Assembly: GCA_026421105.1 (NCBI GenBank)
Contig: JAPKDI010000095.1
Span: 1-5,842 of the forward strand
Direction of reading: 5' to 3'
Source: Alphaproteobacteria bacterium
Lineage (GTDB): Bacteria; Pseudomonadota; Alphaproteobacteria; SHVP01
DNA length: 5,842 bases
Within the stretch, counting starts at the first letter, position 1; each line of letters starts with the position of its first letter. This document shows positions 1 through 5,543 of this stretch, piece after piece. The notes under the pieces are model-generated. The model saw nothing but the letters and a program-made list of their open reading frames with translations. It did no database searches and had not been told where the DNA came from. Position numbers and translations under genes: made by a program.

Positions 1-180
1 GTGCGTGAGCCTGAAGAGAGCGATGATGGCGGCAATCGTGAACCGGATACGTTGGTCGATAGCAGAGACCGGACCAATGAAATTCGGGCGCAGGAGGCCG
101 CTGACAACGCCGACATTCGCGCCGCGCAAGATGTTCGTCGCCGCGAGCAAGAGGACAGCGAACCCCAGCCGGGTGATCAG
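1..180 (-). CDS. Possible small hydrophobic membrane protein, partial (3' end outside window), CTG start
   Basis: I do not recognise this protein with confidence. The minus-strand frame is open from just after a TAA at 201-199 to the window edge. It reads as a membrane protein: a hydrophobic stretch (GFAVLLLAATNIL) near the N-terminus, a short polar part containing RPNFIGPV and AIDQRIR, then a second hydrophobic stretch (FTIAAIIALF). About 80% of its third codon positions are G or C, like the neighbouring real genes, against roughly 62% for the acidic frame that mirrors it on the plus strand. There is no ATG or GTG. The proposed start is the CTG at 180-178, preceded by GAAGG (190-186) at a 5-nt spacing; a TTG at 150-148 would start inside the first hydrophobic stretch. 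It would lie 81 nt downstream of yciB on the same strand. The xDxRIRxxI pattern vaguely recalls small DUF2892-type membrane proteins, but that is a guess. The gene could also be decayed or be an antisense shadow. Confidence 0.4.
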   Translation of the reverse strand, partial: MITRLGFAVLLLAATNILRGANVGVVSGLLRPNFIGPVSAIDQRIRFTIAAIIALFRLTH

Positions 181-224
181 GTCGACCTTCGCGCGTAGTT
201 AACGGGACTATCGACCGAAAGTAT

Positions 225-246
225 GGGCGCCGCAGGCGCCCTTTTT
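225..246 (+). terminator. Hairpin with T-tract, intrinsic terminator reading on the plus strand
   Basis: Perfect 7-bp inverted repeat GGGCGCC (225-231) and GGCGCCC (235-241) with a GCA loop, followed directly by TTTTT (242-246). Read rightward it is a textbook intrinsic terminator. Read leftward, in the direction of yciB, the hairpin lies 20 nt after the yciB stop but is followed by CATACTTTCG, which is only weakly T-rich. It may therefore stop rightward transcripts entering the yciB region, or serve imperfectly as the yciB 3' hairpin. Confidence 0.65.
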
Positions 247-261
247 GATTCCGGGGCTCGA

Positions 262-849
262 CTATTGGTCGGCGTCGGACGCCGGTTCGATTTTATAACG
301 CTGAAGCATCGGCAACTGGGACAAACTGAATAGGATCGTTAGCGGCATGATGCCGAATACCTTGAAGTTGACCCAAACATCGGTCGATGAGTTGCGCCAC
401 ACAATTTCGTTGAGCACGGCCAAGAACAAAAAGAACCACGCCCAGCGCCACGTCAGTTTACGCCAACCCTCATCGTCAAGTTCGAACACCGTCCCGAGAA
501 CGACCTTAAGGAACGGCTTGCCAATCGCGAGACCTATGAAGAGAGCTGCTGCAATCAGGACGTTGGCGATGGTTGGTTTGAGCTTGATGAAGGTTTCATC
601 GTTCAGAATCAGCGTGAGGCTACCGAACGCGAGGACCATCAACGCGGTGACCACCGGCAAAAGCGGAAGCCGCCTTTCGATCGAATAAGTAACGACAAGG
701 GACACCAGGATAGCCACCATGAACGCACCGGTTGCCACGAAGATATCGGCCCGGGCATTGGCTATGAAGAAGACGGCGAGCGGCCCAAGGTCGAGCGCAA
801 ATTTCAGAATAGGACTGATCCTGGGTCTCCTACACTTTTTGTTGGTCAC
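262..849 (-). CDS. yciB: YciB / septation protein A (IspZ family) inner-membrane protein
   Basis: Integral inner-membrane protein of 195 aa, close to the usual family length of about 180-200. Family hallmarks are visible: DLGPLAVFFIANA (20-32), GSLTLILNDETFIKLKPT (76-93), GKPFL (110-114), GWRKLTWRWAWFF (128-140), LNEIVWRN (146-153) and WVNFKVFG (159-166). Hydrophobic segments lie at about 13-31, 36-55, 63-82, 94-109, 135-151 and 164-180, after a basic N-terminus (KKCRRPR) that should stay cytoplasmic. Enterobacterial homologues are linked to septation and envelope synthesis, and Shigella mutants are defective in septation and intracellular spread; the molecular activity is not settled. The start is the GTG at 849-847, chosen because AGGAG lies 6 nt upstream. 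The gene follows ftsY by 79 nt in the same direction, and I see no convincing promoter in that gap, so co-transcription with ftsY is likely. The identification is firm; the biochemical role is not. Confidence 0.93.
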   Translation of the reverse strand: MTNKKCRRPRISPILKFALDLGPLAVFFIANARADIFVATGAFMVAILVSLVVTYSIERRLPLLPVVTALMVLAFGSLTLILNDETFIKLKPTIANVLIAAALFIGLAIGKPFLKVVLGTVFELDDEGWRKLTWRWAWFFLFLAVLNEIVWRNSSTDVWVNFKVFGIMPLTILFSLSQLPMLQRYKIEPASDADQ

Positions 850-855
850 CGGTAA

Positions 856-860
856 CTCCT
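856..860 (-). promoter_or_regulatory. Ribosome binding site of yciB
   Basis: AGGAG on the minus strand, 6 nt before the GTG at 849-847. It is the strongest Shine-Dalgarno match among the leftward genes and decides the GTG start of yciB. Having its own good site fits a gene separated from ftsY by 79 nt, unlike the overlapping genes upstream. Confidence 0.8.
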
Positions 861-928
861 GATTTGTACGCGTTCCGTGCGCCGCAATACCGCTGGCTCA
901 AATAGCAACGTGATGCGATCCAGGCCAA

Positions 929-1864
929 TCACGTCTCTGCCACCTCAAGGCCGACGATCGCGCGGGCGAAAGCGCCAGCATCGAAAGGCTGTAGGTCGTC
1001 AATCCCTTCACCAACACCGATCGCGTGCACGGGCAAACCAAAACGAGACGCGACTGCCACCAAGATGCCGCCACGCGCGGTGCCATCCAGCTTGGTCATC
1101 ACGAGACCTGTCAGGTTGCAGGCCTGTTGAAATAGATCGACCTGCGACAGAACGTTTTGACCGGTGGTCGCATCCAAAACGAGGATCACGCTGTGCGGCG
1201 CGGTCTCATCCTTTTTTTTGATAACCCGTACAATCTTTTCAAGCTCGGACATGAGACCGGCTTTGTTCTGGAGGCGACCCGCGGTGTCGACCAGTAACAC
1301 GTCCTTACGTTGGGCCTTTGACGATTCGAGGGCATCGAACGCGAGTCCGGCAGGGTCGGCGCCAACCTCCTTGGCAAAGACGGTCGCGTTGGCGCGCTCG
1401 CCCCAGATCTTGAGCTGATCGATCGCGGCGGCCCGAAACGTATCACCCGCGGCAATGGCCACCTTGAGGCCGCGCGCCGCAAAGAGGTGGGCGAGTTTGC
1501 CGATGGTTGTGGTTTTGCCAGTGCCGTTAACCCCAACGACGAGGACAACAAACGGGGCGCGCCCGGCATCGATATCAAGCGGCACCGCCACAGGCGCCAG
1601 GATTATTTCGATTTCTTCGGCGAGAAGCGCGTTGATGTTTGCGGTGTTGTCAGGCTGCTTTGCCGCGATCGCTTCGACGATACCGCGCGCGCCCTCGACG
1701 CCCATATCCGCGGTGATCAAAAGATCCTCGAGATCGTTCAGGGTTTCGCGATCGAGCGAACGGCCGCTAAAAATTCCAGCAATGCCCTGACTGAGGCCAC
1801 CCGCCGAACGCGACAGCCCGCTGCGCAGGCGACCGAGCCAACCTTTTTTGGCACCGTCAACCAT
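929..1864 (-). CDS. ftsY: FtsY, signal recognition particle receptor GTPase
   Basis: FtsY is the membrane-bound receptor for the signal recognition particle. It pairs with Ffh, both hydrolyse GTP, and the ribosome with its nascent chain passes to SecYEG. At 311 aa this is the short form: an N-terminal amphipathic membrane-targeting stretch (GWLGRLRSGLSRS, 8-20) joined directly to the NG domain, without the long acidic A domain of E. coli FtsY. Visible GTPase elements are GVNGTGKT (G1, 111-118), DTFRAAA (141-147), DTAGR (G3, 193-197), TKLD (G4, 257-260) and the closing GVGEGIDDLQPF (283-294). The ATG at 1864-1862 lies inside the end of mtaB, with which it shares 8 nt, and has no good ribosome binding site, so translation is probably coupled to mtaB. 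A run of eight A's encodes part of IKKKD (215-219). No key residue is missing. Confidence 0.97.
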   Translation of the reverse strand: MVDGAKKGWLGRLRSGLSRSAGGLSQGIAGIFSGRSLDRETLNDLEDLLITADMGVEGARGIVEAIAAKQPDNTANINALLAEEIEIILAPVAVPLDIDAGRAPFVVLVVGVNGTGKTTTIGKLAHLFAARGLKVAIAAGDTFRAAAIDQLKIWGERANATVFAKEVGADPAGLAFDALESSKAQRKDVLLVDTAGRLQNKAGLMSELEKIVRVIKKKDETAPHSVILVLDATTGQNVLSQVDLFQQACNLTGLVMTKLDGTARGGILVAVASRFGLPVHAIGVGEGIDDLQPFDAGAFARAIVGLEVAET

Positions 1865-3095
1865 TGATCGTGCCGACCAACGAATCGTCCGTATGCCCGG
1901 TGATGGAGACCTGAATCCACGTGCCCGGCGCGGTGTCCCCCGCGACCGTCAGGGGGAGATAGTGCGCGGTTCGCGCGAAGCCCGATTCCTCGACAACCGC
2001 ATCAACCTGGCAACCGACGAAGCGCGCGAAGGTCGCATTGCGCTGGTGCAAGCCGGCAGCACGCAAGGCTGCAGCGCGTTCTCGGCGCACTGCTTTAGGC
2101 CAAGACGGCATCTTGGCCGCCGCGGTGCCTTCGCGCGCGGAGTAAGGAAAAACGTGGAGCAGCGCGAGGTCCGCCTCTTGTACAAGCGCCAGCGTGTTAG
2201 CGCTTTGCTCTTCGGTTTCTGTCGGGAAGCCCGCGATAAAGTCGGCACCAATCACCGTGTCTGGACGAACGGCGCGGAGCGCCTCAGCGACCCGCAAAAC
2301 ATCTGCGCGACGATGACGACGCGCCATACGGCGCAGCACCATGTCGTCACCCGATTGCACACTCAGATGCCAGTGGGGTTGCAAGCGGTCGTCGTTCGCG
2401 TAGAGATCGATCAGATGCGTGCTGACTTCAACGGGATCAATCGAGGTGATGCGCACCCGCATGTCGGCGGGCAGCGCCTGCAACACCGTGTTGACCATGT
2501 CGGCCATTGTGACTGGGGTGGCAAAGTCTTTGCCGTAGTCACCGATATCGACGCCGGTCAGGACGATCTCGCGGTACCCGTTTTCATAGAGGCGGTGCGA
2601 TTGGGCAATCACATCAGCCGCCGGGACGCTGCGCGACGGACCGCGGCCAAAGGGAATGATGCAAAACGTGCAACGATGATCGCAGCCATTCTGTATTTGC
2701 AGGAACGCGCGCGACCGGCCCTCAAAACCTTCGATGAGATGTCCGGCGGTTTCACTGACGGTCATGATGTCGCCAACGAGCGGTGCTTCGCTAAGTTGCG
2801 CAAATGTCTCGGGCAACATCTTCTCTTGATTGCCGACTACCGCGTCGACTTCGTCCATCTCGGCATAGCGCGCAGGCGTGATTTGCACTGCACAACCCGT
2901 CACGATGAGCTTGGCGTTGGGCCGTTCGCGCCGCAATCGTCGGATCGTCTGGCGGGCTTTCCGCTCGGCCTCTGCGGTGACAGCGCACGTGTTGACTACC
3001 ACGGCATCGGTAAGACCAGCTTGGGTCGCATTGCGCCGTATGACTTCAGATTCGTAGGCGTTGAGCCGACAACCAAAGGTGATGACGTCGATCAT
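1857..3095 (-). CDS. mtaB: MtaB, tRNA N6-threonylcarbamoyladenosine(37)-C2 methylthiotransferase
   Basis: Radical-SAM enzyme (MiaB/RimO superfamily) that converts t6A to ms2t6A at position 37 of tRNAs reading ANN codons, which supports decoding accuracy. From the chosen start it is 412 aa, a normal length. The N-terminal methylthiotransferase domain carries the three cysteines of the auxiliary iron-sulfur cluster: C9 (TFGCRLN, the MtaB-type signature), C37 (VNTCAVT) and C68 (VTGCAVQ). The radical-SAM domain has C138, C142 and C145 (NGCDHRCTFCIIPFGRG), followed by LTGVDIGDYG (179-188). The C-terminal part, from about 350, fits a weakly conserved TRAM RNA-binding domain. The frame is open further upstream, to 3320, but those residues are arginine-rich, lie inside dapF and precede the conserved N-terminus, so ATG 3095-3093 is the start. 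It forms ATGA with the dapF stop (4-nt overlap), suggesting coupled translation. MiaB and RimO are less likely given FGCRLN and the operon. Confidence 0.95.
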   Translation of the reverse strand: MIDVITFGCRLNAYESEVIRRNATQAGLTDAVVVNTCAVTAEAERKARQTIRRLRRERPNAKLIVTGCAVQITPARYAEMDEVDAVVGNQEKMLPETFAQLSEAPLVGDIMTVSETAGHLIEGFEGRSRAFLQIQNGCDHRCTFCIIPFGRGPSRSVPAADVIAQSHRLYENGYREIVLTGVDIGDYGKDFATPVTMADMVNTVLQALPADMRVRITSIDPVEVSTHLIDLYANDDRLQPHWHLSVQSGDDMVLRRMARRHRRADVLRVAEALRAVRPDTVIGADFIAGFPTETEEQSANTLALVQEADLALLHVFPYSAREGTAAAKMPSWPKAVRRERAAALRAAGLHQRNATFARFVGCQVDAVVEESGFARTAHYLPLTVAGDTAPGTWIQVSITGHTDDSLVGTING

Positions 3096-3940
3096 GACGC
3101 CGTTGCCATGAGGTGATCTAGATCGACGGTGCCCGAAAAGCTTGTGGCTACCGGTCCGGTCATCAAGACGTGGTTGTCTTCGCGCCAAGTGATCTGCAAC
3201 GCGCCCCCTGGCAAGTAAACATGCGCCGATCGCCCGCACAGATCGCGCCGCGCGGCTGCCACCAACGCCGCGCACGCCGCAGTGCCGCAGGCCAGCGTCA
3301 GGCCAACGCCGCGTTCCCACACAACGAGATTGATGGTGTCGCCTTCAACGTGGGCAAGGCTGATGTTGGCGCGCTCAGGGAACAGCGCGTGATGCTCGAT
3401 CTCACGACCAAATGAGCCGAGATCGTAGCGCGCGATGTCATCAACGAAGAACACCGCGTGCGGATTGCCCATGTTGACCCCAACGGGATCGCTCAATTGA
3501 CCGGCCGCGGTCTCGTGCGTGAGGTCCAAATGGAGTGTGTCCGCGGCACGGGCCACAGGGATCTCCAGCCAAGCGGTGCGCGCCGGGCCCATATCGACCG
3601 TTGTTAAGCCGTTGGTGGCCGCCGAGGCCGAGACCAAGCCTGAGTCTGTATCGAGCGTGATCGTGTCTTGCTGCAACTCCTTGAGAAGCAATGCCGCGAC
3701 GCAGCGGGTGCCATTGCCGCAGGCGCCCACTGTGACGCCGTCCGAGTTGGCCATATGGAGCCCGGCGTCGGCCTTGTCGGAGCCTTTGATGACCATGACC
3801 TGGTCAAAACCGATACCGCGATGCCGGTCAGACAGCGCACGCACCTGATCGGCCGTCAGATCGACCGGGTGGGCGCGGGCGTCTATCACGACGAAGTCAT
3901 TGCCGAGACCATGCATCTTAGTGAAAGGGAAGGCAGCCAT
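3092..3940 (-). CDS. dapF: DapF, diaminopimelate epimerase
   Basis: Converts LL-diaminopimelate to the meso form, the precursor of lysine and of the peptidoglycan cross-linking residue; cytoplasmic and independent of cofactors. At 282 aa the length is typical. It begins with the family start FTKMHGLGNDFVVID (6-20). The two catalytic cysteines are C74, in GACGNGTRC, and C218, in LACGTAAC. Other conserved pieces are MANSDG (63-68), VNMGNPHAVFF (155-165), PERANIS (188-194) and WERGVG (208-213). It is the first gene of the leftward operon, and its stop overlaps the mtaB start as ATGA. The ATG at 3940-3938 gives the normal N-terminus; upstream are only AAGG at a short 4-nt spacing and a promoter-like -10 box that nearly touches the start, so the message may have almost no leader. 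No key residue is altered. Confidence 0.97.
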   Translation of the reverse strand: MAAFPFTKMHGLGNDFVVIDARAHPVDLTADQVRALSDRHRGIGFDQVMVIKGSDKADAGLHMANSDGVTVGACGNGTRCVAALLLKELQQDTITLDTDSGLVSASAATNGLTTVDMGPARTAWLEIPVARAADTLHLDLTHETAAGQLSDPVGVNMGNPHAVFFVDDIARYDLGSFGREIEHHALFPERANISLAHVEGDTINLVVWERGVGLTLACGTAACAALVAAARRDLCGRSAHVYLPGGALQITWREDNHVLMTGPVATSFSGTVDLDHLMATAS

Positions 3941-3945
3941 GCCGC

Positions 3946-3975
3946 CTTATATGGCCCAAGCCGCTGCAAATCCAA
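3946..3975 (-). promoter_or_regulatory. Candidate promoter for the dapF-mtaB-ftsY operon
   Basis: On the minus strand TTGGAT (3975-3970) and TATAAG (3951-3946) are separated by 18 nt, a fair match to a sigma70-type promoter. Only five bases (GCGGC) separate the -10 box from the dapF ATG, so the expected transcription start falls on or next to the start codon and the mRNA would be leaderless or nearly so. AAGG, which could act as a ribosome binding site, overlaps the -10 box. No better pair is evident elsewhere in the gap, though a weaker promoter further upstream is possible. Confidence 0.45.
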
Positions 3976-3997
3976 GGATTTCCGCCGCGGCATTTGC

Positions 3998-4026
3998 TTG
4001 ACCCATTTTGGCCCCGAGCGTATTGT
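3998..4026 (+). promoter_or_regulatory. Sigma70-type promoter for ffh-rpsP (or for a leader RNA)
   Basis: TTGACC (3998-4003) and TATTGT (4021-4026) at the ideal 17-nt spacing, on the strand of ffh. The expected start is near 4033, leaving a leader of about 107 nt before the ffh ATG. It is the best promoter match I find in the window. Its -35 box lies 22 nt beyond the candidate dapF -35 box, so the two promoters face away from each other over a short shared region. Confidence 0.7.
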
Positions 4027-4032
4027 CCGGTC

Positions 4033-4111
4033 CAATCATTACGGTTTTCCACCGTAGACCCGGCCCAATGCCGGTCCGCCAGTCCGCGAAGGTTCGCGCA
4101 CTGGCGTTTTT
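4033..4111 (+). ncRNA. Structured leader RNA or small RNA upstream of ffh, three consecutive hairpins
   Basis: From the predicted transcription start to the T-tract, nearly all of the sequence folds locally. Hairpin 1 is ACGGT (4041-4045) with ACCGT (4051-4055), loop TTTCC. Hairpin 2 is GACC + GGC (4057-4060, 4062-4064) with GCC + GGTC (4070-4076), one bulged C and loop CCAAT. Hairpin 3 (4077-4106) is the long terminator stem. Hairpin 2 ends at 4076 and hairpin 3 begins at 4077, so they could stack. The order promoter, hairpins, terminator, gene fits either an attenuator leader of ffh or a free small RNA of about 80 nt. I recall an alphaproteobacterial RNA motif associated with ffh in RNA-family collections, but cannot verify that this is it. 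It lacks the conserved loop of 4.5S SRP RNA. The start is inferred from the promoter only. Confidence 0.5.
4077..4111 (+). terminator. Strong intrinsic terminator between the promoter and ffh
   Basis: Stem CGCCAGT (4077-4083) with ACTGGCG (4100-4106), one C-C mismatch (4084/4099), then CGCGA (4085-4089) with TCGCG (4094-4098) around loop AGGT, followed by TTTTT (4107-4111). It has 12 pairs in total and a T-tract directly after the stem, 28 nt before the ffh ATG. No promoter can fit between it and ffh, so ffh must be transcribed through it. Confidence 0.75.
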
Positions 4112-4139
4112 CGCGTTGGACCAAAGACGATGAGACGCG

Positions 4140-5510
4140 ATGTTTGATACCCTGCAAGAGCGCCTGGGGTCGGTATTCAGCAAGCTGACCGACCGGGGCG
4201 CGCTCAAAGAAAGCGACGTGGCGGAAGCGCTCCGCGAAGTGCGCGTGGCGTTGCTCGAAGCCGACGTCGCGCTGCCGGTCGTCAAAGATTTCATCGCTCA
4301 GGTCCAAGAAAAGGCCGTGGGCGAGGACGTGCTGCGCAGTATCACGCCTGGCCAGATGGTCATCAAGATTGTCCATGACCACTTGGCCGAGATGCTGGGC
4401 TCGGAATCAGTCGAGCTCAATTTGCGCGCGACCCCGCCAGTACCGATCCTGATCGTGGGCCTGCAGGGCTCGGGTAAGACGACGACAGCCGCCAAGATCG
4501 CGCTGCGTCTACAAGAAAAAGACAAAAAGAAGGTCTATCTCGCCTCGTTAGACGTTTACCGACCCGCCGCCCAAGAACAGTTGAAGGTGTTGGGCGAGCA
4601 ATCGGGCGTGCCGACGTTGCCGATCGTCGACGGTCAGATGCCGGTCGATATTGCACGTCGCGCCATTCAGGCGGCGAAGCTCGGTGGCTTTGACGTTGTA
4701 ATCCTCGATACCGCCGGACGGCTTCACGTTGATGGCGCGTTGATGAGCGAGGTAGCTGCTGTCCGCGACGCAGTGATGCCGGCCGAAACTTTGCTGGTGG
4801 CGGACGCATTGACCGGCCAGGACGCCGTCAATGTCGCGACGGAGTTCCAGAAACATTTAGGCCTGACCGGGATCGCGCTCACCAGGGTTGACGGCGATGG
4901 CCGTGGCGGTGCCGCGCTCAGTATGCGAGCGGTGACGGGCTGTCCGATTAAACTGTTGGGCACCGGCGAAAAGCTCGACGAATTGGAAGACTTTCATCCG
5001 AGCCGGATTGCTTCGCGCATCCTGGGCATGGGTGATGTCGTCAGCTTGGTCGAAAAGGCCCAAGAGACGATGGACGCGGACGATGCCGCGCGCCTGGAGA
5101 AGAAATTCCTCAAAGGTCAGTTTGATCTTGAGGATATGGCAGCGCAGTTTCGCCAGATGCGGCGGATGGGCGGCATGAACGGCCTGATGGCCATGCTGCC
5201 CGGCGTTGGTAAGGCCAAAAAGCAAATGGCCGAATCTCAACTCGACGACAAGGTGCTGCGCCGGCAGGAGGCGATCATCGGATCGATGACGTCCAAAGAA
5301 CGGCGCGACATTCGCGTTCTCAATGGCTCGCGCCGTCGCCGTATTGCCGGTGGCGCCGGGGTTGAAATCCAAGACGTCAATCGACTGCTCAAACAGTACA
5401 AGCAGATTTCCAGCATGATGAAGAAGGTCGGGAAGATGGGGAAAAAGGGCAAAGGACTATCGCCCGAAGCCCTCCGTAATTTGATCCCGCCCCAGCAATT
5501 TCCGCAGTAG
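4140..5510 (+). CDS. ffh: Ffh, signal recognition particle protein (SRP54 homologue)
   Basis: Ffh binds 4.5S RNA to form the signal recognition particle, recognises signal sequences emerging from the ribosome, and docks with FtsY through paired GTPase domains. It is 456 aa, of normal length. N domain about 1-90 (FDTLQERL start, LREVRVALLEADVALPVV 31-48). G domain: GLQGSGKT (107-114), DVYRPAA (138-144), DTAGR (190-194), TRVDGD (248-253) and GTGEKLDELEDFHP (274-287). The methionine-rich M domain, from about 296, holds the signal-sequence groove (MRRMGGMNGLMAMLPG, 340-355) and the RNA-binding helix-turn-helix (SMTSKERR 382-389, LNGSRRRRIAGGAG 394-407). G4 has Arg for the usual Lys (TRVD), which I believe is common in alphaproteobacterial Ffh. 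The ATG gives the canonical N-terminus; only a weak GAG (4132-4134) precedes it. It sits downstream of a structured leader with a terminator, and rpsP follows after 33 nt. Confidence 0.97.
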   Translation: MFDTLQERLGSVFSKLTDRGALKESDVAEALREVRVALLEADVALPVVKDFIAQVQEKAVGEDVLRSITPGQMVIKIVHDHLAEMLGSESVELNLRATPPVPILIVGLQGSGKTTTAAKIALRLQEKDKKKVYLASLDVYRPAAQEQLKVLGEQSGVPTLPIVDGQMPVDIARRAIQAAKLGGFDVVILDTAGRLHVDGALMSEVAAVRDAVMPAETLLVADALTGQDAVNVATEFQKHLGLTGIALTRVDGDGRGGAALSMRAVTGCPIKLLGTGEKLDELEDFHPSRIASRILGMGDVVSLVEKAQETMDADDAARLEKKFLKGQFDLEDMAAQFRQMRRMGGMNGLMAMLPGVGKAKKQMAESQLDDKVLRRQEAIIGSMTSKERRDIRVLNGSRRRRIAGGAGVEIQDVNRLLKQYKQISSMMKKVGKMGKKGKGLSPEALRNLIPPQQFPQ

Positions 5511-5529
5511 CACTCAAGATTAGCAACAA

Positions 5530-5533
5530 GAGG
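5530..5533 (+). promoter_or_regulatory. Ribosome binding site of rpsP
   Basis: GAGG, within AAGAGGT, lies 10 nt before the GTG at 5544. There is no ATG in frame near the conserved N-terminus, so this site supports the GTG start. The 33-nt gap after ffh has no terminator, so rpsP is probably read from the ffh transcript. Confidence 0.6.
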
Positions 5534-5543
5534 TAGCCAACCA

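Noticed and set aside
1..198. Acidic open frame on the plus strand ending in TAG at 196-198
   Set aside because: Its product is a charged mirror image of the hydrophobic minus frame, and its third positions are less GC-rich than its first. The plus-strand terminator after it keeps it from being fully excluded.
5..202. Second plus-strand frame at the left edge ending in TAA at 200-202
   Set aside because: The product is rich in Arg, Ser and Thr with no motif or domain-like pattern, typical of a shadow frame.
850..928. Possible internal promoter for yciB in the ftsY-yciB gap
   Set aside because: TTGGCC-like and TTGCTA-like -35 boxes are present, but none has an acceptable -10 box at a 16-18 nt spacing.
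877..1221. Plus-strand frame of 114 codons opposite the 3' part of ftsY
   Set aside because: Its arginine-rich product is antisense to the FtsY G4 and G5 motifs, with no ribosome binding site or family match.
1848..3116. A 422-codon open frame on the plus strand opposite mtaB
   Set aside because: It is the mirror of mtaB, which has all six iron-sulfur cysteines and family motifs. The plus frame gives an arginine- and histidine-rich product with no recognisable motif, as expected for an antisense frame in GC-rich DNA.
3096..3320. N-terminal extension of mtaB by 75 codons
   Set aside because: The extra residues are arginine-rich shadow sequence inside dapF, whereas the conserved MtaB N-terminus begins at the ATG at 3095.
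4033..4111. 4.5S (SRP) RNA gene, tempting next to ffh
   Set aside because: The RNA folds as three small hairpins rather than one long rod, and the conserved GGAA tetraloop and asymmetric internal loop of SRP RNA are absent.
3918..4382. Minus-strand frame across the dapF-ffh gap and into ffh
   Set aside because: It is antisense to the conserved Ffh N domain and overlaps the dapF start; its product shows no family features.
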